Below, in pieces: positions 18,406 to 26,740 of a stretch of 64,000 nt of DNA (within the stretch, counting starts at the first letter, position 1; every line of letters begins with the position of its first letter). Source of the stretch: Planctomycetota bacterium (GTDB lineage: Bacteria > Planctomycetota > Planctomycetia > Pirellulales > PALSA-1355). The stretch lies in the NCBI GenBank assembly GCA_003389325.1, contig QQVE01000053.1, forward strand, positions 1-64,000, written 5' to 3'. Position numbers and translations under genes: made by a program. The notes under the pieces are model-generated. The model was not told the origin of the DNA and searched no databases. It saw only the letters and a list, made by a program, of their open reading frames with translations.

Positions 18406-18435
18406 TCACGGCTCACGGCGTGAGCCTGCTGCTTT
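18406..18435 (+). repeat. Half copy of the 142-bp palindromic element
   Basis: Only one terminus is recognisable, with the hairpin GGCTCACGGCGTGAGCC (one base changed in the loop region) and the following CTGCTGCTTT. It lies in the 250-bp gap between the coiled-coil gene and the membrane Hsp70 gene. Confidence 0.6.
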
Positions 18436-18468
18436 CCACCGTGCCGACGCGCCCGGCGAGGCCCCGCA

Positions 18469-19725
18469 CTACGGCTGCGCAAACCAGGCGAGCACGCGTT
18501 TTTTTTCTGCTTCGTAGGGGAAGGGCAAGTACGTGGCCAGCGCACGCTTGCGGGCCGACAGTACGCGAGCGGCGACGACGGGCTTTTTCCGCTCCAGTTG
18601 TTTCACGCGCCGCTCGAGCGCCTCGGTGCGCTTGGCGGCCCGTTCGAGCGATTCCCGGCTGTTGGCGATCGCTTCGGCCTCTTCGAAGCTCTTGCCGCCC
18701 AGTTCCATGCCCTCGGCCCGCAGGGCCAGCGCCTTGCGATCGAGCTCGAACAACTGTTTGTTGAGCGCGGCCAGCGAGATGGAGAGTTGTTGGGCGAGAC
18801 CGGCGGCTGCCAATGCTTGGGCCGGAAAGATTTGCGTGCCTGGCCGGGGGCGCCGGTCTGTGCGTGGCGGGTCGGCCAGGATTTGCTGCTGTTCGAGCAG
18901 GGCTGCTTGCACGGCAGTGACCTGCGCGACCAGTTTCACGCGGTCAGACATCAGCGACGCCAACTGCTGGCGGATGACGACCAGCTTGCGCTGGGCATCG
19001 CGCAGCTCCTCGCCGCTGGTGTCGAGCGTCTCCTTGCTGACGGTGATGGTTTGCGCGTCCTCCTTGAGCATGGCTTCCGTGGCTTCCTGCTTCTGCTCGA
19101 TCTTCTCGACGAGCCTTTGCTGTTGCTGTTCCCGCTCGGCGTCGATCTCGGCGATGCGCGAGAGCACCTGCCGGCGCCCCTGGTCGAAGTGCGTCACCAG
19201 GTTGTCCGTAAGGACGCCGAGCACTTTGATCTTCTCCGCAGAGCGGATCTTCTCGTCGACAGCATCCGGATGCGCCAACTCCAGATAGGCGTACACCGTT
19301 CCCAGAAACTCGGCGGTTTGCTGGGCGTCGTCGGCCGGGAGGGTGGCGGCTACGTTCGCCAGGTGCACGGTGCCAGCGAGTGCCTCTTTGTAGTTCCTTT
19401 CGTGTAACTGGGCCCAGATACAAGTCTGTGCCGCCAGCGCGTCGTCGGGGTGCGCGGCCAGGTACCGCTCGAGCAGCGGAAGCGCGTTCTTGGATCTGTG
19501 ACGATTCACAAGCGCCACCGCAGCCACGTACTCGATGCGGGGATCGTCGGGCGCCGCCTGCTTCAGCTTACGGTAGGCCGCCGACGCCCCGGCCGTGCCC
19601 GCTGGTGACCGGTGTTCGGCCATCTCGAGCAACCGCGCAGCCCCCGCCCCCAGTTCCTGCTCGCTGGGCGGGCCCGCCAGCAGGACGAGAGAAGACACGA
19701 GAATAGCGGCCTGGGTCACAATCAT
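18469..19725 (-). CDS. Exported TPR/coiled-coil protein of unknown function
   Basis: The 418-residue protein has an N-terminal hydrophobic signal (to ~residue 18), about 150 residues with TPR-like helical pairs (DDPRIEYVAAVALVNRH, ALPLLERYLAAHPDD), then long coiled coils rich in Glu/Gln/Lys/Arg (~180-270 and ~310-400). No catalytic motif is seen. It sits between the Hint-protein genes (29 bp from the nearer one) and the two Hsp70 genes, so it may share their transcript. A structural or adaptor role in the envelope is plausible but not shown. Confidence 0.72.
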   Translation of the reverse strand: MIVTQAAILVSSLVLLAGPPSEQELGAGAARLLEMAEHRSPAGTAGASAAYRKLKQAAPDDPRIEYVAAVALVNRHRSKNALPLLERYLAAHPDDALAAQTCIWAQLHERNYKEALAGTVHLANVAATLPADDAQQTAEFLGTVYAYLELAHPDAVDEKIRSAEKIKVLGVLTDNLVTHFDQGRRQVLSRIAEIDAEREQQQQRLVEKIEQKQEATEAMLKEDAQTITVSKETLDTSGEELRDAQRKLVVIRQQLASLMSDRVKLVAQVTAVQAALLEQQQILADPPRTDRRPRPGTQIFPAQALAAAGLAQQLSISLAALNKQLFELDRKALALRAEGMELGGKSFEEAEAIANSRESLERAAKRTEALERRVKQLERKKPVVAARVLSARKRALATYLPFPYEAEKKRVLAWFAQP

Positions 19726-19754
19726 GCCGAATGTCTTGGCTCACTTGCGCTAGG

Positions 19755-21548
19755 TCATTGCCGGGTGTCTCGAATCGCCAGTCCCGGCAGGGCCACCGGC
19801 ACGCTTCGCAGGCGGGAGTCGTCGTGGACCAATAACTGTTGTGGTCCGACGAAGTAGGTGGCCAGCTCGCCTACCAACAGATTGTAGACCTCGCGGGAAG
19901 GCACCTCCTCGACGCGCTTCACGACGGCATCTTCGTTCAGGCCACGGAGGCGATCGCCAGGATCCAAATGTCCTGCCACGCGCCAGCCTTTGCCGACCAC
20001 CCAGTAGGGATGCCCGTACGTGGAGGTAATCGAGCTGCCCGCAAAATGGATTTCGACGAGATCCACCGGCGGCCGCATCGTGGGGTTCTGCACGGTGGTG
20101 TACGTCAATTCGCCGGTGCGCAGATCTTGCGCAAGCACACGGTCTCCGGGCTTGATCGTCTCGATGGGCGTGGGACCGGTCATCGTCAAGACATCGGTGC
20201 CTGCCGGGAAGCAGGAACAGCCGAGCAGTCTCGAGGGAGCTACGATAATCGGCGGCAGCGAGATGTTGTGCGAGTAGGTCTTTCGCTCGGGATGCTCATC
20301 CACGTAGTCGGCCCAGCCGTAGTACTCGGCGTACTGTTTCCGCCACAACTCGGGGTCATCGGGTTCCGAAAAACCGGTCGTCCGCTCCAGCACGCCGATG
20401 AGCCTGCCGCGCAGTCGCTCGGCGGCGGCATTGTGCGAGGCCGCGCTCCTCTCGATGGCCGCCGCTCTGCCAAGCTCGGTGGCGGCCGCCCGCGGGGCGA
20501 TGCGAGCACCTCGCTCGACGTGGAAAGGATGCAACGAATCGGAAACGAAAGTTGACTTTACACGCTGACCGTCGACTTCCACCTCGTGGTGATGAAAGAC
20601 GCTGCCGTCGGCCAGCATGGTGAGGTGATAGCGCGTCTTTACCCGGTCGGGCATCGCGGCGATCAACTGCGGCACGAAGTCGTGCAGCGGCCGCTTTTTG
20701 AGCGCCTCGCACGCGGCCAGCCGCACCTTGTCGGAGTCGGAAAGCACCGCCCGGCGCAGTAGCAGGTTCGTCGCCTCCGGGTGTTGAATCCGATCAGCCG
20801 CTTCGACGAGCAGCAGGTTCAACCGATCGGCTTTCTTGCCCTCCGCGTCATTGGCAAACACGCTCTCCAAGGCCGGCAGTGCCGCCGGGTCGGACAAGTC
20901 TTGCAGCGACTGCACCGCGTCGGTCGAGGCCTTCGCGTTGCCCCGCTCGATCGCCGTGCGCCACTTACGGGCCAGGGGAGCCCAGTGCCGCATGGCCTGC
21001 AAACGCTTGCCGGCCGCCTTCCGCTCTTCGGAGATCTGCTCCGGCGTCATCAGACGCCCGTCGTGCCACTTGAGCCCCAACGCGTCCATCGCCTCGGCGT
21101 TCTGCGGCTCGTACTGGAGCACCTTTACCCAGTGAATGCGCGATTCGTCGGGCAAGTTGTTCTTGTGACACCAGCGGGCCAACGCGCGCTGGTTGTCGGC
21201 CGTGTCGACCATGCCGTCGCGCATCTTGCGGTAGCGGGACAATTGGGGGCTGGCATCGAAGTGGCGCGGCGCTTCATCGACCGCGACCCAGGCGTCGTCC
21301 AGCCGCACGTAGCCCGACTGCCATCGCGCCGGGGCATACTCGGGGTCGGCCGCCAGCGCCGCGGCCAGCAACCGGGCCCGCTCGTCCTGCTTGCCGTCGA
21401 GATCCGCCAGCAACGCCTCGTGCACCAGCCGCTCGGCCGGCGCCGTCTTGTCGGTGGCCCCCTGGTCCGCCGCCGACGAGCGAGCGGCAAGGCACGTCAT
21501 TCCAACGGCGAGCCCCACGACTACTAGAACAACTCTTCTCGTTCGCAT
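19755..21548 (-). CDS. Exported helical-repeat protein with C-terminal Hint (intein-like) domain, copy 1
   Basis: This 597-residue product has a signal peptide, a TPR/HEAT-like helical region (~30-330) and a Hint domain from ~444 to the end. The Hint signature is present: a nucleophilic Cys in CFPAGTDV (Cys446, with Cys444 two residues before), IKPGDRVLAQD, the block-B TYGHPYWV with His513, and a terminal LLVHDD. The usual His-Asn of self-splicing or self-cleaving Hint domains is His-Asp here. Only ~20 residues follow, so no toxin or cargo domain is attached. It is a tandem paralogue of the next upstream gene. Function unknown; autoproteolysis or thioester chemistry is possible. Confidence 0.82.
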   Translation of the reverse strand: MRTRRVVLVVVGLAVGMTCLAARSSAADQGATDKTAPAERLVHEALLADLDGKQDERARLLAAALAADPEYAPARWQSGYVRLDDAWVAVDEAPRHFDASPQLSRYRKMRDGMVDTADNQRALARWCHKNNLPDESRIHWVKVLQYEPQNAEAMDALGLKWHDGRLMTPEQISEERKAAGKRLQAMRHWAPLARKWRTAIERGNAKASTDAVQSLQDLSDPAALPALESVFANDAEGKKADRLNLLLVEAADRIQHPEATNLLLRRAVLSDSDKVRLAACEALKKRPLHDFVPQLIAAMPDRVKTRYHLTMLADGSVFHHHEVEVDGQRVKSTFVSDSLHPFHVERGARIAPRAAATELGRAAAIERSAASHNAAAERLRGRLIGVLERTTGFSEPDDPELWRKQYAEYYGWADYVDEHPERKTYSHNISLPPIIVAPSRLLGCSCFPAGTDVLTMTGPTPIETIKPGDRVLAQDLRTGELTYTTVQNPTMRPPVDLVEIHFAGSSITSTYGHPYWVVGKGWRVAGHLDPGDRLRGLNEDAVVKRVEEVPSREVYNLLVGELATYFVGPQQLLVHDDSRLRSVPVALPGLAIRDTRQ

Positions 21549-21603
21549 GGTATCGTTCCTCGCACGGAGTTTCTGCTTTTCTGTTCCGTAAGGTATTCCT
21601 CAC

Positions 21604-23487
21604 TCACTCCCGCGCCTTGCTCATCGCCAGACCCGGCAACACCACCGGCACGGCCGACAGGCCGGTGTCGTCGTGCACCAGCAGGCGCTGCTTGCCGACG
21701 AAGAACGTGGCCATGTCGCTGACGACCAGATTGTAAACCTCGGTGGCGGGCGCCTCTTCCACGGATTCCACCACGACGTCGCCGTCGAGCCCGCGCAGCC
21801 GGTCGCCGGGCTTCAGATGGCCGGCCACGCGCCAGCCGCGGCCCACGACCCAGAACGGGTGCCCGTAGGTCGAGGCGATCTCGCTATCGCCAAACTTCAC
21901 GCTGACCATCTGAACGCCCTGCCGCAGCGTGCGCTCGAGCACGGTCTCGTAGGCCAGTTCGCCGGTGGCCAGGTCCTGACTCAACACGCGATCGCCCGGC
22001 TTAAGGTCCTCGATCGGCCGCTCGCCCGTGAGGGTCGGCACCGCGGTACCGGCCGGAAAGCACTCGCCCCGGATCGGCCGCGGAAACAGGTCTCGGTTGG
22101 CCCGGTTGGTCGGGTTTGCGGCGGTCGGGCGCATGATCGTAGGTGTTTGCCGGGTAGGCTCGCTGCGATTGGTCTGCTGCCGTTCCGGCGTGCGTCTCAC
22201 CCGCGCGCGAGGCAGATAGTAGCCCGCGTAGTCGTAGACGTGGGCTTGTTGCTCGGGCACTGGATTCTGCGAGGTGCTCCAGCCGTAGTACTCGGCGTAC
22301 TGGTGGCGGAGCAACTCGGGATCGTCCGGGTTTTCGAAGCCGGTGGTCTCCTCCAGCACGGCGGACACCCGCGCCCGCACGGCTCCGGCGACCGCTTCAC
22401 GGCGGCCGACTTCGGCTTCCATGGCCTGGGCCTTCTGCCGTTCCGAAGCGATTGCCCGGGGAGTGATCGCCTGTGCTTCGGGCAGGCCGACCGGGTGCAC
22501 GGTCGATTCGTAGGTCACCTTCTGCTTACGTTGCTGTCCGCTGAAGCTGACTTCGTGCTCGTGGACGACCGTGCCACCCGGCAGGACGTTGATGCGAAAC
22601 TGGGTCTGGTACTTGCCCGGCAGCATGGCGATCAACTGCGGCACGAACTGGTGCAGCGGGCGTTTCTTGAGCGCCTCGCAGGCCGCCTGACGCGTGGGGC
22701 CCGCCAAGGCTCGGCGCAGCAGCAATTGCGTCGAGTCGAAATCCTCAATGCGCGAGGCCACTTCGATGAGTTGCAACTCGAGCTCGTATTGCTTGGGGCT
22801 CTCTGCGAGGAACACCTTTTCCAAGGCGGGCAGAACGTCGGGGTCCGAAAGCTGCGCGAGTTCTGCGTGCGCCGCGGCAACTTCATCGGCGTCGCCCCGC
22901 ACGAGCGCGTCGCGCCACTTTTGCACCTGCGGCATCCAGCGCCGCAAGGCGGCGGCCCGCTCGCGCTGGCGCTGCTGCGCTTCGGCGATTTGCTCGCGCG
23001 TAAGCCAGCGGCCTTCGTAGGGTTGCAGCCCGAGTCCGGCGATCGCCTCGGCGTTTCGCGGCTCGTACTCGAGCACCTTTTGCCAGTGAATGCGCTCTTC
23101 GTCGCGCAGCCGGCTCTTGTGGCACCAGCGGGCCAGCGCGCGATGCTGGTCCGCCGTGTCGACCATCGCGTCGCGCTTCTGCCGGTACAGGGCCAGCCGA
23201 GTGTTGCCGGCGAACTTCTCGGGCGCCTCGTCCACCGGCACCCAGTTGCGGCCCACGCGCAGGTAGCCCGACTGCCAGCGCGCCGGAGCATAGTCGGGGT
23301 CAAGCTCGAGCGCCTCGGCCAGCAGGCGGTCGCGGTCTTGAGTGGCGCCGTTCAAGTCGGCCACCAGCGCTTCGTGCACGAGCGACTCGGGCGAAGGTGC
23401 TTTTTCAGCCGCCGGCAAGGGACCGGCCAGGAGGACCGTCGCCAGAATCATGCCCAGCGGCGGCAAGAGCAGGGTGGTGTTTCGCAT
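21604..23487 (-). CDS. Exported helical-repeat protein with C-terminal Hint (intein-like) domain, copy 2
   Basis: The 627-residue paralogue of the downstream gene has a signal peptide, a shared helical region (LVHEALVADLNG, ARWQSGYLRVG, RALARWCHK and ACEALKKRPLH are common to both), a ~50-residue Pro/Arg/Thr-rich linker and a Hint domain starting at Cys476 (ECFPAGTAV). TYGHPFWV supplies the conserved His, and the end LLVHDD again has Asp instead of Asn. The linker is the main length difference from copy 1. The pair likely arose by tandem duplication and heads a co-directional cluster with the coiled-coil and Hsp70 genes. Confidence 0.82.
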   Translation of the reverse strand: MRNTTLLLPPLGMILATVLLAGPLPAAEKAPSPESLVHEALVADLNGATQDRDRLLAEALELDPDYAPARWQSGYLRVGRNWVPVDEAPEKFAGNTRLALYRQKRDAMVDTADQHRALARWCHKSRLRDEERIHWQKVLEYEPRNAEAIAGLGLQPYEGRWLTREQIAEAQQRQRERAAALRRWMPQVQKWRDALVRGDADEVAAAHAELAQLSDPDVLPALEKVFLAESPKQYELELQLIEVASRIEDFDSTQLLLRRALAGPTRQAACEALKKRPLHQFVPQLIAMLPGKYQTQFRINVLPGGTVVHEHEVSFSGQQRKQKVTYESTVHPVGLPEAQAITPRAIASERQKAQAMEAEVGRREAVAGAVRARVSAVLEETTGFENPDDPELLRHQYAEYYGWSTSQNPVPEQQAHVYDYAGYYLPRARVRRTPERQQTNRSEPTRQTPTIMRPTAANPTNRANRDLFPRPIRGECFPAGTAVPTLTGERPIEDLKPGDRVLSQDLATGELAYETVLERTLRQGVQMVSVKFGDSEIASTYGHPFWVVGRGWRVAGHLKPGDRLRGLDGDVVVESVEEAPATEVYNLVVSDMATFFVGKQRLLVHDDTGLSAVPVVLPGLAMSKARE

Positions 23488-23738
23488 CGCGACATTCCCT
23501 CATGTGGACATGCTCGTATGTCTTGCGCAGCACCGTACCTCAATCCGGCCGCAACCAGACCCGCGCACGCGCGAGGCGCAGCGGCGGCCGTGATCTCACT
23601 CAACAGAAACGGCGAGAATGCGCAGCAGACGCATGTGACGAGCGTCCTTTTCGATTGTTCCGTGTCGCCGTGCCCGTATTTTGCGCCTATTTCGGGCCCG
23701 CTGTCAACGTAATTCGGGGGGAAGGCCTCAGGAGGCAC
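23488..23738. other. Gene-free stretch upstream of the Hint genes
   Basis: It holds the presumed promoter of the Hint-gene cluster on the minus strand. No protein-like frame and no clear promoter box could be assigned. Confidence 0.4.
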
Positions 23739-23770
23739 AAAAAAGGCCGCCCGGCACGCGCCGGACGGCC
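23739..23770 (-). terminator. Rho-independent terminator of the redoxin/monooxygenase gene
   Basis: On the minus strand a GC-rich hairpin (GGCCGTCCGGC, 4-nt loop, GCCGGGCGGCC) is followed directly by six T residues (plus-strand A-run 23739-23744). It lies ~36 bp after the stop codon of the gene at 23806-25638. Confidence 0.85.
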
Positions 23771-23805
23771 CCAGTAGGGAATGATTGCCTTGCCCCAACA
23801 CACAT

Positions 23806-25638
23806 TTAGTCGCTTGCGCGAGTATCAGCCGTCTTGGTTTGGCTGACCTCCTTGTCCGCCTCTTCCTTACTTCCCTCGACAAGCTCCTTGGTCAGGTCCT
23901 GCTTGGGGTCGACCGACGTGTAGAAGCCGAACATCATTTCTTCCCACGTCTGGTCGCCGTAAGTGACGGTTTCATTCGGATCCGGATTGGCCAGGTTGTC
24001 GGTCGAGTTGTCGAAGTGTGCGGTGCACACCAGACGCGAGCCCTTGGGCATCAGCTTCGGCTCGGCCAACTCGTAGCGCAATTGCCAGTTGAAGTCGTAC
24101 TTGGGCACGTCGAGCAGCACTTCCTCGGTGCCGTCGGGGTAGTGGGCCACGTACTTGAAATCCTTGCCGCGCACGTGCATGTGCGGTGTCAGATCCAGCA
24201 GCAGCGTGTCCTTGAAGAAGTAATGCTTGGCCACCACCTCGTGATTCGCATCGTGCGGCGGAATGCGGAACGTGGCGTTGCCCACCACGCCGCCCCGCAC
24301 CTGCTTCTTGACGGTCTTGGGATCGGCGAACTTCACGCCGACCATGCTGCGGTCGGTCTGCTCGGTGCCGTTGGTCGTGTAGTGCATCTGAAACACCAGC
24401 TTCGAGCCGGCCGGCACGAACTTGGCCGTGCCCGGAGGACTCACGTCCGGCGTCATGCCCGGCGCGTAACCGCCGATGCCGCCGCGGGCCGCAAAGTCGC
24501 CACCGCCCGGAGGACGCACGAACACGATGATGTGGTGCACTACCGAACGGTTGTCAGGCCGGGCCTCGGTGCTCTGAATCCACTTGTCCTCGTCCCAGCC
24601 CGGATCGACGGTGAAGTACTGATAGTCGACCGTGCCTTCGGCCGGCACGGTGAACGCCTCGTCATCCATGTAGATGACCTGGTCGGGCTCGCCGATCTGC
24701 CAGCCTTCGACAAACTCGCGCGGCTCGGGCAGGTTCTTGGGATCGCCTTCGGGGCAACCGTTGTCGACCCAGGCATACAGTTGGGCTTTATCCTCGTCGC
24801 TCAAGCGGGCATCGTTGGCAAAGTGCCCGAACTCGGGACTGGCGAACCAGGGCGGCATGCGCCCCTCGTCGACCACTTCGCGAATCGTCTCGGCCCAGGC
24901 GGCCACGTCGTCGTACGTGCCCAGCGTGAACGGCGCCACCTCGCCCTCGCGATGGCATTCCACGCAGTTGTTCTGCATGATCCGGGCGATCTGATTCGAA
25001 TAAGTGATCTCGCCCTGGGGGTCCTTCTTGGCCACGCGGCCGATGAAGCAACCGTGGGCCTCGACCACCGGCTCGCTCACGTCCTTGCCGGCCAGCACCT
25101 CGGTGATCGCGTCGGCCAGGAAACGGTTGCGGAGCTTCGGCTTGACGTAGCCGGCGCCGGTCTTGAATCCGTATTGGTCGTCGATGCGGCCCCAGTAGCG
25201 GACCACGCGGTCTTCATCCAGCAGAAAGACTTCCGGCGTGCGCACCGCTCCCATCTGGTCGGCCACCACGTTGTTGTTGTCTTTGAGCACCGGAAAGGGC
25301 AGCTCGTGAATGCGGGCATAGTTGCCCACTTCGCTCAGGGAGTCCTGCACGTTGGAGTTGATGGCCAGAAACGCCACGCCCTGCTTGCCGAACTCTTCCG
25401 ACAGGTCTTTCAGCCGGGGAGCGTAGTTCTTCGCCAGCGGGCATTCGGTGCCCACGAAGGCAATCACCACGAGCTTGTCCTTCACGTCGGCCAGCGCGTG
25501 CGGCTTGCCGTGGTGATCCGGCAGCGTGAAGTTCTCGATCTTCTTGCCGATGGGAGTTTCGGCTTCGGCTGCCCACGAGAAAGTGGTCGCGCCGCAAGCA
25601 AGGATAGCTGCCAACGCGACCTGCCAGAATCTGCCCAT
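23806..25638 (-). CDS. Exported fusion: redoxin, c-type haem motif and copper monooxygenase-like domain
   Basis: The 610-residue protein has a signal peptide, an AhpC/TSA-type thioredoxin fold (~30-190, single conserved Cys in GTECPLAKNY), a haem-binding motif CVECH (~225) and a long C-terminal region. That region has HHIIVF and TPHMHVRG, resembling the copper ligands of ascorbate-dependent type II monooxygenases. The tail is acidic and Lys-rich. Similar fusions are common in planctomycetes, usually annotated as redoxin or thiol-disulfide isomerase. The combination implies extracytoplasmic redox chemistry with Cu and haem; the substrate is unknown. A strong terminator follows the gene. Confidence 0.85.
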   Translation of the reverse strand: MGRFWQVALAAILACGATTFSWAAEAETPIGKKIENFTLPDHHGKPHALADVKDKLVVIAFVGTECPLAKNYAPRLKDLSEEFGKQGVAFLAINSNVQDSLSEVGNYARIHELPFPVLKDNNNVVADQMGAVRTPEVFLLDEDRVVRYWGRIDDQYGFKTGAGYVKPKLRNRFLADAITEVLAGKDVSEPVVEAHGCFIGRVAKKDPQGEITYSNQIARIMQNNCVECHREGEVAPFTLGTYDDVAAWAETIREVVDEGRMPPWFASPEFGHFANDARLSDEDKAQLYAWVDNGCPEGDPKNLPEPREFVEGWQIGEPDQVIYMDDEAFTVPAEGTVDYQYFTVDPGWDEDKWIQSTEARPDNRSVVHHIIVFVRPPGGGDFAARGGIGGYAPGMTPDVSPPGTAKFVPAGSKLVFQMHYTTNGTEQTDRSMVGVKFADPKTVKKQVRGGVVGNATFRIPPHDANHEVVAKHYFFKDTLLLDLTPHMHVRGKDFKYVAHYPDGTEEVLLDVPKYDFNWQLRYELAEPKLMPKGSRLVCTAHFDNSTDNLANPDPNETVTYGDQTWEEMMFGFYTSVDPKQDLTKELVEGSKEEADKEVSQTKTADTRASD

Positions 25639-25841
25639 CTTACACCTCGGTGACCTTGTCGAGATTGGATTGCCCTAACGTGCCTACTCCAATGGTCGGT
25701 AGCCTCAAGCGTGTGGGAGAGCCATAATCGCCGAATCGACTGCTGGCGCAGCCTCGCTTCGAGCGCAGGCGACCCATCCGCCTCTGGGGGAAGACTACCC
25801 GAGGGGCAAGTGGTCCAGTTTCATAAAATAGAATAAGCGTT

Positions 25842-26525
25842 CTAAAACGGGAACCCCCCGCCTCGGGAGGGGAACTCGAATTTCTCGCCCTGCATCTTCT
25901 CGAGCTGCTTTTTCTGCTCGGGCGTGAGCACGGCCATGGCTTTCTCGTTCAGCTCGTCGCGCAGCTCGCGCATCTTGGCCCGCAGCTCGCGCTGACCGCC
26001 CCCGCCCTGCAAATTGCCCAGGGCCTTCTCGATGGCCTCCATTCCCTTGTCGCGGATCTCGGCCAATTTCTCTTTCTGCTCGTCGCTCACCTGCAAGGCC
26101 GATAGCACGCTTTCGTCCTCAAGTGCTTGCGCCCCGCGTGCTTGCAGCGACAGCTCATCGAGCCGGGCGAGCTGCTCCTTATTAAGCAGGGCGTCGACCT
26201 TGGCTTTCACTTCCTGGCCCTTCTCGGCGATCATTTCCGAGATCTCGCCCATCATCTCCTGTTGCTCCTCGGGGGTGAGGTCTTGCAGGCCGGAGAGGAT
26301 TTCGAAGGCTTCCTGCTGCAGTTGCAGCGTCAGGTCTTGCAGCTCGGTCTTCTGCTCGTCGTTCAGGTTCAGTTCCTGCTGCACTTCGTCGCTACGCAGC
26401 AGAAACACGTTCTGCAACGACGGGGGAAACTTGGGATTCCGCAAGTTGGGTTGCGCCTGGGCCGAGGCCGTCAGACCCACGAGCATCACGAGAACCAGAG
26501 CGGCGGTGAGCCAATGTCGGATCAT
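25842..26525 (-). CDS. Exported Spy/CpxP-like helical protein
   Basis: The 227-residue protein starts at the ATG giving MIRHWLTAALVLVMLVG, a standard signal peptide. The mature part is almost wholly alpha-helical and Glu/Gln-rich, with repeated LTPEEQQEM- and LTPEQKKQL-type segments like the LTxxQ motif of Spy/CpxP periplasmic chaperones. The Gly-rich end (SRGGGFPF) is typical of planctomycete members. It is 215 bp downstream of the DUF1501 gene in the same direction. A periplasmic metal- or stress-responsive chaperone role is inferred from the family only. Confidence 0.75.
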   Translation of the reverse strand: MIRHWLTAALVLVMLVGLTASAQAQPNLRNPKFPPSLQNVFLLRSDEVQQELNLNDEQKTELQDLTLQLQQEAFEILSGLQDLTPEEQQEMMGEISEMIAEKGQEVKAKVDALLNKEQLARLDELSLQARGAQALEDESVLSALQVSDEQKEKLAEIRDKGMEAIEKALGNLQGGGGQRELRAKMRELRDELNEKAMAVLTPEQKKQLEKMQGEKFEFPSRGGGFPF

Positions 26526-26740
26526 GGTGGAGAACTCCTTGGGAGATTCGATGGTTGGAGGCGCCCGGGCGCACCCGGCCGCAGCTCGGCACACGTGCGG
26601 GCAAACAGTCGTACCCCGCGGGACGAGCCGCGGTTTCACATGCTCGCGGTCCTGGGCCCGCCGCATTATGGGGCCTGGCCGAAGCGGCCGCAAACAAATC
26701 CGCCCGCGCACGCGAATTTCAAAGTTCGCCCCGCCGGGTA

